From Lysobacter sp. Root690 (GTDB taxonomy: Bacteria; Pseudomonadota; Gammaproteobacteria; Xanthomonadales; Xanthomonadaceae): a stretch of 64,000 nucleotides of DNA. This document shows positions 9,352-18,195 of the stretch, piece by piece. The stretch lies in the NCBI RefSeq assembly GCF_001427785.1, contig NZ_LMHM01000011.1:83781-147780 (forward strand), read 5' to 3'. A program made the position numbers and the translations under genes. Within the stretch, counting starts at the first letter, position 1, and every line of letters begins with the position of its first letter. The notes under the pieces are model-generated. The model made no database searches. It was not told where the DNA came from and was given only the letters and a program-made list of their open reading frames with translations.

Positions 9352-10614
9352 TCAACGCACCTTGAGGGTGTCGTAGCGGTCCCACTGACTGGTTTCGGAA
9401 AGAATCACCTGATCGCCCGGGCGCAGGCCCGAACGCACTTCTATGCGATCGCCGGAGGCGCGGCCGTAGGCCACCTGCGTGCGCCGCGCGATATCGCTGC
9501 CGGTCGTCAGCACGAACACGCGCGAGCCCGAACCGGGCGTCGCGCTCGCGGCCCGGCCAATGCTCAGCACATCGCGCAGACGCGCCAGCACGATGCGGCC
9601 GTCGACCGACAAGTCCGGCCGCGCGCCGGAGGGCAGCGGACGCGCGAAACCGACGTCGACCGTGACCCGGCCTTCCTTGACCGCTGGGTCGATCCGGCTG
9701 ATCCGGCCCTCGGCCACGCCGTTGTGGGTATCGACCTGCACCGGCAGGTCCAGGCTCAGGTCTTTGGCCTGCACTTCCGGCACCTGTAGCCGCGCGATCA
9801 GCACCTCCTGCCGCGCCACCCGCGCCAGGCTGGTGCCGAGCGGAACCTGTTGCCCGGGTTCAACGTCCATCTGCTGCAGGATGCCGTCGATGCCGGCGCG
9901 GACTTCCAGCGCGGCCACGTCCTGTCGCGCCAGTTCGAACGCACTGGCGACTTCATCGCGCTTGGCCTGCGCGGCGCGCATCTGCGCATCGAAGTTCTGC
10001 CTCGCCGCGGCGGCGCGGCGTTTTTCCACCGCGACCAGATTGCCATCCTGGACCAGGGTGATCTGGCTTTGCCGCAGTTCCATCTTCGACGAAGCGCCGG
10101 CCGCCTCGGCGCGCGCCTGCGCTTCGGTCTTGGCCTTGCTGATCTGGTACACCGATTCGGCCTTGGTCAGCGTCGCTTCCTGATCGAGCAACTGCGACTG
10201 CAAGGCGGTGCGCTGGGCGGCGACATCGGCATCGGCGCCGGCCAGCGCCGCGCGCGCCTTTTCCAGCGCGGCCAGCGCGGCCGGATTGCCGAGCCGCAGG
10301 ATCACCGTATCCACGGCGACCCGCGCGCCCGGGAGCACCAGCACCTCCTGCACGGTGCCGGCGGTGGCCGCGGTGATCCAGCGCACGTCGCGCGGCACCA
10401 GGGTGCCGGTGGCGCGGATCTCATGCACCATGTCGCCGCGCGTGGCCGCGTCGATCCACAGGTCCGAACGTTGCGCGCTCGGCATCGCTTCGCCCAGGCC
10501 CATCAGCGCGGCGCTGATCGCGACCAGGGCCACGCTGCCGCCGGCCAGCCACCAGCCGCTTCGCTTCGGCATGAATCCGGTTTTTTTCGCTTTGATCACA
10601 TCCATGACGCTCAC
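9352..10614 (-). CDS. Periplasmic adaptor (HlyD/MacA family) of the efflux system
   Basis: A 420-residue membrane fusion protein. One transmembrane helix lies at residues ~20-42. It is followed by a lipoyl-like half (TAATAGTVQEVLVLPGARV), a long alpha-helical hairpin rich in Ala, Gln and Glu (about 110-230), the second lipoyl half (IDGILQQMDVEPGQQVPLG) and beta-barrel domains. The start is a GTG at 10614 that overlaps the exporter stop as GTGA, suggesting translational coupling. An ATG three codons later is an alternative. Adaptors of this class link an inner-membrane transporter to an outer-membrane channel, but no TolC gene is present here. Confidence 0.9.
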   Translation of the reverse strand: MSVMDVIKAKKTGFMPKRSGWWLAGGSVALVAISAALMGLGEAMPSAQRSDLWIDAATRGDMVHEIRATGTLVPRDVRWITAATAGTVQEVLVLPGARVAVDTVILRLGNPAALAALEKARAALAGADADVAAQRTALQSQLLDQEATLTKAESVYQISKAKTEAQARAEAAGASSKMELRQSQITLVQDGNLVAVEKRRAAAARQNFDAQMRAAQAKRDEVASAFELARQDVAALEVRAGIDGILQQMDVEPGQQVPLGTSLARVARQEVLIARLQVPEVQAKDLSLDLPVQVDTHNGVAEGRISRIDPAVKEGRVTVDVGFARPLPSGARPDLSVDGRIVLARLRDVLSIGRAASATPGSGSRVFVLTTGSDIARRTQVAYGRASGDRIEVRSGLRPGDQVILSETSQWDRYDTLKVR

Positions 10615-12410
10615 TCCACCATGACCGGCTCGGCCGCCGGCTCCGGGTTCTGACGCGTGCGCAACGCGACCGCCAGGCCGTGGTCGCGGGCGATGAATTC
10701 GGCGTAGCTGGGACGTTCGACGATGCGTCCGTGCTCCAGCACCAGGATCACGTCGGCATTGCGCACGGTGGCCTGGCGATGCGCGACGACGAAGGTCGTA
10801 CGCTGCCGCTTGAGCCGTTCGATCGCCTGCTGGATCAGCGCCTCGGCCGCGCCGTCGACCGCCGAGGTGGCCTCGTCCAGCAACAGGATCGGCGCATCCT
10901 TGAGCAGTGCGCGGGCAATCGAGATGCGCTGCCGCTGGCCGCCGCTGAGCTGCAGGCCGCGCTCGCCGATCTGGGTGTCGTAGCCGTCGCGCAGGCGTTC
11001 GATGAACTCGTGCGCGTGCGCGTCCCGCGCGGCGGCCTCGACTTCTTCGTCGCTGGCGTCCAGGCGGCCGTAGCGGATGTTCTCGCGCACGCTGGTGCCG
11101 AACAGGAACACGTCCTGCGACACCATCGCCACCGACTGGCGCAACGATTCCAGGGTGTAGTCGCGCACGTCGCGGCCGTTGATCCGCACCGCGCCGGCGC
11201 CGACGTCGTACAAGCGCGGGATCAGCCGGATCAGCGTCGATTTGCCGGCGCCGCTGTGGCCGACCAGGGCCACGGTCTGACCGGGTTCGGCGCGCAACTG
11301 GATGCCGGCCAGCACCGGCTCGTCGGCGCGGTAGGCGAAGTCGACCGCGTCGAACTCGACCACCGCGCGCTCGCTGCGCAGTTCCACCGCATCGTCGCGC
11401 TCGCGCAGGCTCGGCTCGATGTCGAGGATCTCGAACACCCGTCGGGACGCGCCGGCCGCCTGGCTGAAGGCCGAGTACTGCTGCGACAAGGTCACGATGC
11501 TTTGGGTGATGTTCTGCGAATACAGCAGGAACGCGACCAGACTGCCGGCGCTGAGCCGGCCGGCCATCACCTGCAGGCCGCCGTACCAGAAGATGGCGAT
11601 GGTCGAACTGGCGGTGAGCAGCGAAATCAGGGCATTGAAGAATGCATCGGTGCGGCGCGCGCTCAGCACCACGGCGAGATAGCGGTTCATGCCGCTGCGA
11701 TAGCGCTGGGCCTCGCGCGGCGCGCGCGCGTAGGCCTTGATCAGCTCGATTCCGGTCAGCGATTCCTGGGCGATGGTGGTCGAATGCGCCAGTTCGTCCT
11801 GGATCTTGGCCGACAGCCGGCGCAACACCGGACCGAAGCCGCGCGTGACGATCGTGGTCAGCGGCGTCACCGCCAGCACCAGCAGGCCCATGCGCCAGTT
11901 CATGCCCAGCATCACCACCGCCGCGCCGACGAACTGGAACAGGTTGATGACCACGTACACCGACAGATTGGCGACGATGTTGCGCACCGCGGCGACATCG
12001 TTGCCCAGCCGCGACAGCAGATCGCCGATGCGCTGCTGGATGTGATAGTCCAGGCCCAGCGTGTGCAGGTGTTCGAACACGCGCACGCGCAATTCGGCGA
12101 CCACACTGTCGCCGACCAGTTGCAGGCGGAATTGGCCGAGGAAACCGAACACCGCGCGCAGCACGAAGATGCCGAGCAAGGCCAGAGTCACCAGGTGGAT
12201 GGTCGCGGTGTCGCGCTCGGCCAGCATCTGATCGAACAATCGCTTGATCCCCAGCGGCAGCAGCAACCCGATCGCGGTGGCGATCATGATCAGCAGCAGC
12301 GACAGCGCGATCCGCCCGGCGTACGGCCGGGCGAACGCGTAGATGCGCCGACCCTGCGCGCCCAGCTCCAGCCCGTCTTCGCCTGCTTTCGCGCTCGTCG
12401 ATGCGTTCAT
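10611..12410 (-). CDS. ABC exporter, fused membrane and ATPase domains (MsbA/LanT-like without peptidase)
   Basis: A 599-residue half-transporter. Residues ~25-310 hold six membrane helices of the ABC exporter fold. The C-terminal ATPase has Walker A GHSGAGKST, signature LSGGQRQRISIARAL, Walker B ILLLDEATS and H-loop VVAHRQ. There is no N-terminal C39 peptidase, so it would export the peptide without cutting a leader. It lies 70 bases downstream of lanKC and is probably the main lanthipeptide exporter. The ATG at 12410 is preferred because AAGGA lies 11 bases upstream. The ATG at 12422 has no spaced ribosome site. Confidence 0.9.
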   Translation of the reverse strand: MNASTSAKAGEDGLELGAQGRRIYAFARPYAGRIALSLLLIMIATAIGLLLPLGIKRLFDQMLAERDTATIHLVTLALLGIFVLRAVFGFLGQFRLQLVGDSVVAELRVRVFEHLHTLGLDYHIQQRIGDLLSRLGNDVAAVRNIVANLSVYVVINLFQFVGAAVVMLGMNWRMGLLVLAVTPLTTIVTRGFGPVLRRLSAKIQDELAHSTTIAQESLTGIELIKAYARAPREAQRYRSGMNRYLAVVLSARRTDAFFNALISLLTASSTIAIFWYGGLQVMAGRLSAGSLVAFLLYSQNITQSIVTLSQQYSAFSQAAGASRRVFEILDIEPSLRERDDAVELRSERAVVEFDAVDFAYRADEPVLAGIQLRAEPGQTVALVGHSGAGKSTLIRLIPRLYDVGAGAVRINGRDVRDYTLESLRQSVAMVSQDVFLFGTSVRENIRYGRLDASDEEVEAAARDAHAHEFIERLRDGYDTQIGERGLQLSGGQRQRISIARALLKDAPILLLDEATSAVDGAAEALIQQAIERLKRQRTTFVVAHRQATVRNADVILVLEHGRIVERPSYAEFIARDHGLAVALRTRQNPEPAAEPVMVE

Positions 12411-12480
12411 CGCTACGCGCATCCTTGCGCGCGGCCGAGCGAACCGGGATTCAAGCGATCGATCGCGATCGGCGCAGGCC

Positions 12481-15218
12481 TCATGACAAGGCCTCGCACG
12501 CCGGCTCCGGGCGATCCTGCGGCGCCCAGTCCGGCAACAGTTCGTCGAGCATGAACGAGGCGCCGTCGCGCTTGCGATACCGGTCCATCACCAGCGCCAC
12601 GCCGGCGCCGCCGGTGCCGAAGTCGCAACTGATCCGGGTCAGCGATTCGCCCGGAAACGCCAGGCCGCCCTCGCGTTCGACCGGGAACAGCATCGCGCCG
12701 GCCAGCAACCGCCGGGTCGCCGCCATCGCCATCGATTCCCAGCGCGGGAAGCGCGCCATGTCCAGGTACATTTCCGCGATCCCGGCGATGCCGAAGAAAT
12801 AGCCGGGAAAGATCGTGTACTTGCGATCGCATTCGATATGGATCTGTTCCAGCGGCACGGCATAATCGGTTTCGCCGCTCGCATGCCAGTAGCGCAGCAA
12901 CACCCGGCCGATGCCGGAACTGCCCCAGCGCCAGTACGGGGTGAAGGTCGCGGTGCGGTCGCGCGCGCGCCAGGTCAGGCCGCCTTCGATGTTGCGCACC
13001 GATTTGTGCATCACCCATTCCATCGCCTGCTGCCCGGTCGCCAGGAACCGCTCCTCGCCGGTGGCGTAATGCAGGTACAGCAGGAACAGCGCGATGCCCG
13101 CCGCGCCGTGCGCCAGGCTGGACGACACGCCCTCGGGCGCATTCCAGAAGCAGCCCGGGAACAGCTCGGGATCGACCTCGCGGCTTTCGATCAGGAAATT
13201 GCCGACCTTGCGCGCCGCCTCCAGATACGCCTGGTCGCCGGTCTCGCGGAAGAACCGCAACTGCGCCATGCCCACCCCGATGCGCCGTCGAACAGGGTCG
13301 GCGAATTCCACAGCAGGCGATGCTCGCGGGTGTGCTCCATGGCCTCGATCGCCTCATCGCGCAGGCCCAGTTCCAGCATCGACCAGGCGATGCCGGCCAG
13401 CCCGGTGTACAGGCCCGGCGAATAAGTGCGTCCCTTGATGTTGAGGTTCTGCGCGCGGATCCATTCGATCACGCGCGGATCGACCGTGCCGCGCGCGCGC
13501 TGCATCACATAGGCCACGCCGCAGGCGCCGTGCGCGATGCTGAGCGGATTGGTGTCGAACACCATCGCATCGGCCGGATACAACCGGTCGTTGCGATCGA
13601 AATCGGCGACCGAGTCGGCGTAGCCCAGGATGCGTTCGATGGTCTGATCCAGATCGATCCGGTCCAGTTCATAGGTGCCGATGTTCGGTTCGCGCGGCTC
13701 GTGCTCGGCCGACAGCACCTCGATCACATGCTCCATGCCCGGCCGCTGTTCTTCGTCGGGGTGCAACAGCGCGAGGATCAGTTCGGCCAGATCGTCGGGC
13801 AGGTCGAAATCGCGCCGGCACGCGTCGATGTAGCGCCGGTGCGCGTCGCGATCGAGCACCAGCAGCGAATTCATCGGGAACAGGCCGGCCATCATCAGCC
13901 CGCCGATCGAATAGTAGTCGTCGCGCTTGGTCGACATGCCGCGGTCGGCCGCCTGCTGGGTCGAAAACCCCGGGGTCATCAGATGGGTGGGCACATCGAT
14001 GCCTTCCTCGTACGCGCCCTCGAAGTCGATCAGCTTCAAGGTCGGATACTGGTCGTCGCTGTCGCGCATGAACACCATCACGTTGGCCATCGACAGATCG
14101 CTGAAGACGATGTTGCGGTCGTGCAGCGCCTTGACCATCTTCGCCAGTTCGATGAACAAGTGGCGATAACGGCGGTAGTACTCGCGCGCGTACTCGACGG
14201 TCGGCCGGGTGCGCAACAGCAGGCCGATCTGCAGCAGATGGCCGCGCAAGGTGTGGCTGCCCTCCAGGTATTCCTCGACCAGGTAGGCGTGCTCCCAGTC
14301 GAGGAAGAAATCCAGCGGCTTGGGCGCGATCCCGAGATCGGCGATCAGGCCGAGCAGACGGTGCTCCTTCTTGAGCAACTGCATCGCATCCAGGCCGCGC
14401 GCCGAGACGTTGGTGTACGGCCGGCCTTCCTTGATCACGACCTCGCGCTCGCCGTGGCGGTCCCAGGCCAGGTACACGCTGCCCGGATTGCTCGACGCCA
14501 GCACTTCGCGCACTTCATAGCGTCCCTTGCACAGGGTGCCGTCCTCGCCTTCGTCGACGCTCGCCGCGGAGGGCTGCTCGAACGGATCCTGCACGCCGTC
14601 GGGCAGATGGAAGAACGGCGTGCGCTCGTCGTCGATGTAGTTGCCGTCCTGATCCTGGATCACATGCACGGTGCGGCCACTGACGTCCAGGCGCTTGACC
14701 GGCAACAGACCGCCATAGCGGTAATGCACGATCCGGCTGTCCTTGTAGCGGCGGTCGGACAGGATGTACGGGCCCCAGTAACCGATCGTGGCCCGATGCA
14801 GATCCTCCAGCAACTCGGCGCAATGCTCGGTGCTGGTGGGATAGACAGTGATGAACTTTCCGGCCGCGCCGCGCGACCAGCGCTTGCCGTTGGACAGATG
14901 CAGCAAGGTGCGGTCGACCAGGAATTTGAAGGTGACCCGGCGCTCGATCATCATCCGCGCCACGGTCATCAGGATCGCCGGCGAATGCGCGGGCGTGGCC
15001 GACAGATGGATCTTCCAGCCCTGCGCGGGAATCTGCGCGCCCTCATAAGCGCAACCCCACCAGACATTGTGCTGGTCGATGCGCCAATCGGGCGGAAGCA
15101 GACGCCGCACCTGCGCGTGGTAATCGCCGAGCAAGGGTTGATAGCGCGACATGGGTTCGTAGAACTCCTTGCTCGCCATCGAGAACAGCTGTTTGTCCTG
15201 TATCAGCAGCTCGCCCAT
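12481..15218 (-). CDS. Class III lanthipeptide synthetase LanKC (apparent one-base frameshift)
   Basis: Three-domain synthetase of 912 residues once one missing base is allowed for. Residues ~1-215 are the phospho-Ser/Thr lyase domain (GKRWSRGAAGKFITVYP). Residues ~230-510 are a Ser/Thr kinase with a Gly loop GSVYLAW, K263 in VIKE, catalytic D374 in SDLSMANV, and D398 in LIDFE. Residues ~540-912 are a LanC-like cyclase with IAHGACG and LAHGAAG. The zinc-site Cys of WCYG is replaced (WRWGSSG) and CHG is not present, which points to class III, not class IV. As written, the frame breaks at the C-run 13275-13278; one extra C restores GASGVGMAQL. It dehydrates and cyclises the precursor encoded upstream. 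Confidence 0.9.
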
Positions 15219-15368
15219 GCCCCATCCCCTGGTTGATTGATTGTCCGTGCGCGCACTCGCGATGGTCGCGGCGAGCGATAGTGGTTGTCTGCCCGAAACC
15301 CGCGCTCGGCGCGCGCACGCGGTCGATCGCGCGTCGCCGTTCGCGTCGTCGGTGCTGCTTGATCGATT

Positions 15369-15402
15369 GGAGCCCGGGGAGGCGTTGCCTCCCCGGGGCT
15401 CC
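15369..15402 (-). promoter_or_regulatory. Strong hairpin between precursor and lanKC (attenuator or mRNA stabiliser)
   Basis: The arms 15369-15383 and 15387-15402 pair along 15 bases with one bulged base and a three-base loop. The structure starts about 10 bases after the precursor stop. No T-run follows, so full termination is doubtful. In lanthipeptide operons such a structure commonly gives more precursor than enzyme transcript, by partial termination or 3' protection. Confidence 0.65.
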
Positions 15403-15411
15403 GACCACGAC

Positions 15412-15567
15412 TCAGACCGCGATGGTCACTTCGCCGCTGCACAGGCAGCTGCCGTTGCTGCTGGTCGAGCAGTTGCAGCCGGCAAAACTGCTGGTGCTGT
15501 CGCCGGCGGCGCCGTCGCTCGGATCGGCGCTGATGGCGAGCTTCTGCAGGTTCAAGATGCGGTTCAT
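15412..15567 (-). CDS. Class III lanthipeptide precursor peptide (LanA)
   Basis: A 51-residue peptide with a very good ribosome site (AAGGAGG, 8 bases before ATG). The leader contains ILNLQKL at residues 4-10, matching the LxLQ motif that class III synthetases bind. The core is rich in Ser, Thr, Gly and Cys. Residues 24-33 (STSSFAGCNC) and 34-43 (STSSNGSCLC) are two copies of a ten-residue unit. In each, S-x2-S-x3-C fits the labionin motif, with a further Cys two residues on. The tail is SGEVTIAV. Lanthionine/labionin formation is inferred from these motifs. The gene directly precedes lanKC, and only the inner ATG at 15567 gives a sensible leader. Confidence 0.9.
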   Translation of the reverse strand: MNRILNLQKLAISADPSDGAAGDSTSSFAGCNCSTSSNGSCLCSGEVTIAV

Positions 15568-15597
15568 GGGTCTATCCTCCTTGAGATATCGATTAAA

Positions 15598-15616
15598 GGA
15601 CGCAGCGATTGCGTCC
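15598..15616. promoter_or_regulatory. Inverted repeat upstream of lanthipeptide precursor
   Basis: GGACGCA and TGCGTCC form a perfect 7-base inverted repeat with a 5-base spacer, ending 31 bases before the precursor start. It could be an operator or a 5' leader hairpin. A second perfect palindrome, ATGCACGTGCAT, lies at 15751-15762. No regulator is assigned to either. Confidence 0.35.
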
Positions 15617-15817
15617 CCACGTGATCCCGTCCGCCTCCGTCCTGGAAGCGTGCAGGCGTGCCGGCTCCGGCGCGCGCTCAGTCCCGGCGTGCGTTGCATC
15701 GAGCGCCGAAGCACTCGACTTCACCATCGGCTGTCCATGGCCGACGGTTCATGCACGTGCATCCACGCGAATTTCTTTCTCTCGCCGCGCTATCCGGCTG
15801 GAGCTGAGAAACCGCGT

Positions 15818-15844
15818 AAAAAAGCCCCGATTGCACACCGGGGC
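15818..15844 (-). terminator. Rho-independent terminator on the minus strand upstream of the lanthipeptide unit
   Basis: Read on the minus strand, GCCCCG and CGGGGC form a stem with a 9-base loop, followed by six Ts. It would stop a transcript arriving from the 15845-16526 region and so insulates the precursor promoter. No gene that needs it was identified. Confidence 0.55.
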
Positions 15845-16526
15845 CGCGTTCGTTGGGACACAGGGGACATGACGGTGAGCGCACGACAACGCACGCGGCG
15901 CGAAAACTCGCACGCACGGCGCAGGCTCGGCGGAATCGCCGGCTCGGGCGCATCAAGCGCGATAGAAAAAGAAACGAGCGCGTCCATAGAACGAGTGATC
16001 CTTACTCGCCATCCTTATCGACGCCGCATCACGGCGCCGCCCCTGTGGCGAGTCGCTCTGATCGCTGCGTCGCACAAAAAACCGGCCATCGGCCTGCTTT
16101 CGTGTGCGAGCGAATCACCTCGCCGTGAAGCATTCAAGCACGCGCAAACACACGCATCTGCGACATGCACAACAAATTCGGCAACGAATCGAGAACTGGC
16201 TTGCACATTGCAAAACGCATTCGAGCGCGATCGGCATTCATGTCGAATGCGAACGCGCCGCGGGCGGAGTCATGCATAAGTTAAACAAGCTGACTGTCGC
16301 GAATCAGGGATCGCACATCGCGATGCCGATTCCTTCCTGCATGGGGAGAACACAGGATTCGGCGGCGTGTTCATTCAGCTGCGTCAGGCGATCGGCGAGC
16401 GTGGCTGGCCACCCGATCGGGTTACGCGCACGCACCACCGGCCGCGACGGGACGGTTTTTTTTTCGCGCCAGGCCGCGGCCATCGGCCGTTTTCATGGCC
16501 GGCGCTTCCGCGCCGCATCGGCGTAT
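15845..16526. other. Gene-free region between lanthipeptide unit and LysR gene
   Basis: About 680 bases, visibly richer in A and T than the surroundings, with only short overlapping frames lacking recognisable domains. The terminator at its left end implies minus-strand transcription, possibly read-through from the LysR gene or a small RNA. A run of nine Ts lies near 16450-16460. No tRNA or insertion-sequence signature was seen. Confidence 0.45.
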
Positions 16527-17444
16527 TCAGGCTTGCGAACGCAGCCAGTCGAGCAGATGCGCGGCATCGGAGTCCGGCGCGATCGGCGCCGGCGACAACA
16601 GGTGATACGCGCTGCCGTCGGCGACGAAACCGAACGGCGCTTCGAGCAGGCCGGCATCGATCTCGTCGCGCACCAGCTGCCACGGCCCGATCGCCACACC
16701 GACCCCGGCCGACGCCGCCTGCAGGCTGAAATAGAAATGCTCGAAACGCTGCGAAGGCGCGTCGGCCAGGTCGCGGCCGCTCGCGCGCGCCCAATCATTC
16801 CACGCACCCGGCCGGGTCGCGCTGTGCAATCGCGTGGCCCGCGCGCGCAGGCGCAGGCGCGAACCGGTACCGCTCACGACCTGAGCACTCAGACGCGGGC
16901 TGCACACCGGCCCGATCCGTTCCTCGAACAGGAACTGCGCATGCACCCGCGCATCGCGCTCGAAATCGTCGCGCCGGATCGCCAGATCGACCTCGCCGAA
17001 TCCGACCGGCCCGCCGCCGGCGACCAGCTGCAGCGCGATCCGCGGATGCAGGGCATGCAACGACGGCAACCGCGGGATCAGCCAGCGCATCAGCAAGGTC
17101 GGTTCGCACGACAGCACCAGCACCGGCGAACGCGGCGTGCTGCGCAGCGCATGCACGGCGGCGGCGAGCCCGTCGAAGGCCGACGCCGCCGCGTCGCGCA
17201 AGGTCGCCCCGGCCGCGGTCAGATGCACGCGCTGGTTGCGGCGCTCGAACAAGGCCACGCCGAGCGCGTCTTCGAGCGAACGCACCGCGCGGCTGATCGC
17301 GCCGTGGGTCAGGTGCAGTTCCTCGGCGGCGCGGGAGAAGCTGCCCAGCCGCGCGGCCGCCTCGAAACAGCGCAAGCCGCCCAGCGGCGGCAGCGGCGCC
17401 CTGCCCGATCGTGAATTTTTCTCACTACCGTCGTGACTATTCAT
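16527..17444 (-). CDS. LysR-family transcriptional regulator (GcvA-like)
   Basis: A 305-residue regulator. The N-terminal winged helix-turn-helix spans residues ~20-80 (LRCFEAAARLGSFSRAAEEL, LTHGAISRAVRSLEDALG). A substrate-binding domain follows. The PPLGGLRCFEAAARLGSFS start is typical of GcvA-type LysR proteins. The ATG at 17444 is chosen; a codon 21 bases upstream adds nothing conserved. It is divergent from the LysE-type exporter at 17509 with a 64-base gap, and LysR/LysE pairs often form a regulator-exporter unit. Confidence 0.9.
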   Translation of the reverse strand: MNSHDGSEKNSRSGRAPLPPLGGLRCFEAAARLGSFSRAAEELHLTHGAISRAVRSLEDALGVALFERRNQRVHLTAAGATLRDAAASAFDGLAAAVHALRSTPRSPVLVLSCEPTLLMRWLIPRLPSLHALHPRIALQLVAGGGPVGFGEVDLAIRRDDFERDARVHAQFLFEERIGPVCSPRLSAQVVSGTGSRLRLRARATRLHSATRPGAWNDWARASGRDLADAPSQRFEHFYFSLQAASAGVGVAIGPWQLVRDEIDAGLLEAPFGFVADGSAYHLLSPAPIAPDSDAAHLLDWLRSQA

Positions 17445-17508
17445 CGTTTGTCGCCCTGGCCGCACCCGACTAATTTAGCGCCTAACTCCGATACGCGACG
17501 AATCGCCC

Positions 17509-18129
17509 ATGCAGGAACTGTTAGCCGTACTCACCATCACCGTACTGGCCGTGATCAGCCCCGGGCCGGACTTCGCGATGGTGTCGCGCAACAGCCTGCT
17601 GCGCTCGCGCCGCGCCGGCCTGTTGACCGCGCTCGGCATCGGCCTGGGCGTGTGGGTGCATGTGGCCTATACCCTGCTCGGGGTCGGGCTGGTGATTCAG
17701 CAGTCGCTGCGCCTGTATGCGGTGCTCAAGATCGCCGGTGCGCTGTACCTGATCTACCTTGGTTGGAAAATGCTGCGCGCGCCCGCGGCCGACGCATCGG
17801 CGGCCGACTCCGACACCGCCGGGCTGTCGGATCTGGCCGCGCTGCGCGTTGGCTTCCTGACCAACGCCTTGAACCCGAAATGCACGGTGTTCATTGTCAG
17901 CCTGTTCCTGCAGGTGGTGCAGCCGAGCACGCCGCTGGCGACGCGAATCGGCTACGGCGCGTTCGTATCCGCCACCCACGTGCTGTGGTTCGGCCTGGTG
18001 GCCTTGTTGTTTTCGGGCGGAGCGCTGAAAGCGCGACTGCTGGGCGCGCGCCGCTGGATCGACCGCGTGTTCGGTGCGGTGCTGATCGGGTTCGGTGGGT
18101 TGTTGGCGGGGTCTCCGCTGAGGCGTTAA
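17509..18129 (+). CDS. LysE/RhtB-family amino-acid exporter
   Basis: A 206-residue integral membrane protein with about six hydrophobic segments and the family motif SPGPDFAMVSRNSL near the N-terminus. A second conserved segment, GFLTNALNPK, lies mid-protein. The family exports amino acids or homoserine lactone-like compounds by proton antiport; the substrate here is unknown. The divergent LysR gene is the likely regulator. Confidence 0.9.
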   Translation: MQELLAVLTITVLAVISPGPDFAMVSRNSLLRSRRAGLLTALGIGLGVWVHVAYTLLGVGLVIQQSLRLYAVLKIAGALYLIYLGWKMLRAPAADASAADSDTAGLSDLAALRVGFLTNALNPKCTVFIVSLFLQVVQPSTPLATRIGYGAFVSATHVLWFGLVALLFSGGALKARLLGARRWIDRVFGAVLIGFGGLLAGSPLRR

Positions 18130-18146
18130 GGCCGATGCCGCGGCGA

Positions 18147-18177
18147 TGATCGGCGGCGTCCGTGCAATCGCCGATCA
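18147..18177. terminator. Hairpin between convergent LysE and Thg1-like genes
   Basis: TGATCGGCG at 18147-18155 pairs perfectly with CGCCGATCA at 18169-18177 around a 13-base loop. It sits in the 66-base convergent gap and may end transcripts from both sides, though no T-run follows. Confidence 0.35.
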
Positions 18178-18195
18178 CCGAATGACGCGATGCCA

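Noticed and set aside
13191-15218. LanKC as a complete 675-residue protein
   Set aside because: The last ~27 residues after GASG are a frameshifted, Arg/Ala-rich tail, and the downstream frame continues the cyclase domain.
16272-16400. Possible second lanthipeptide-like precursor starting MHKLNKLTV on the plus strand
   Set aside because: The leader lacks the LxLQ motif, the frame runs on into the antisense of the LysR gene without stopping, and it is on the opposite strand from the cluster.
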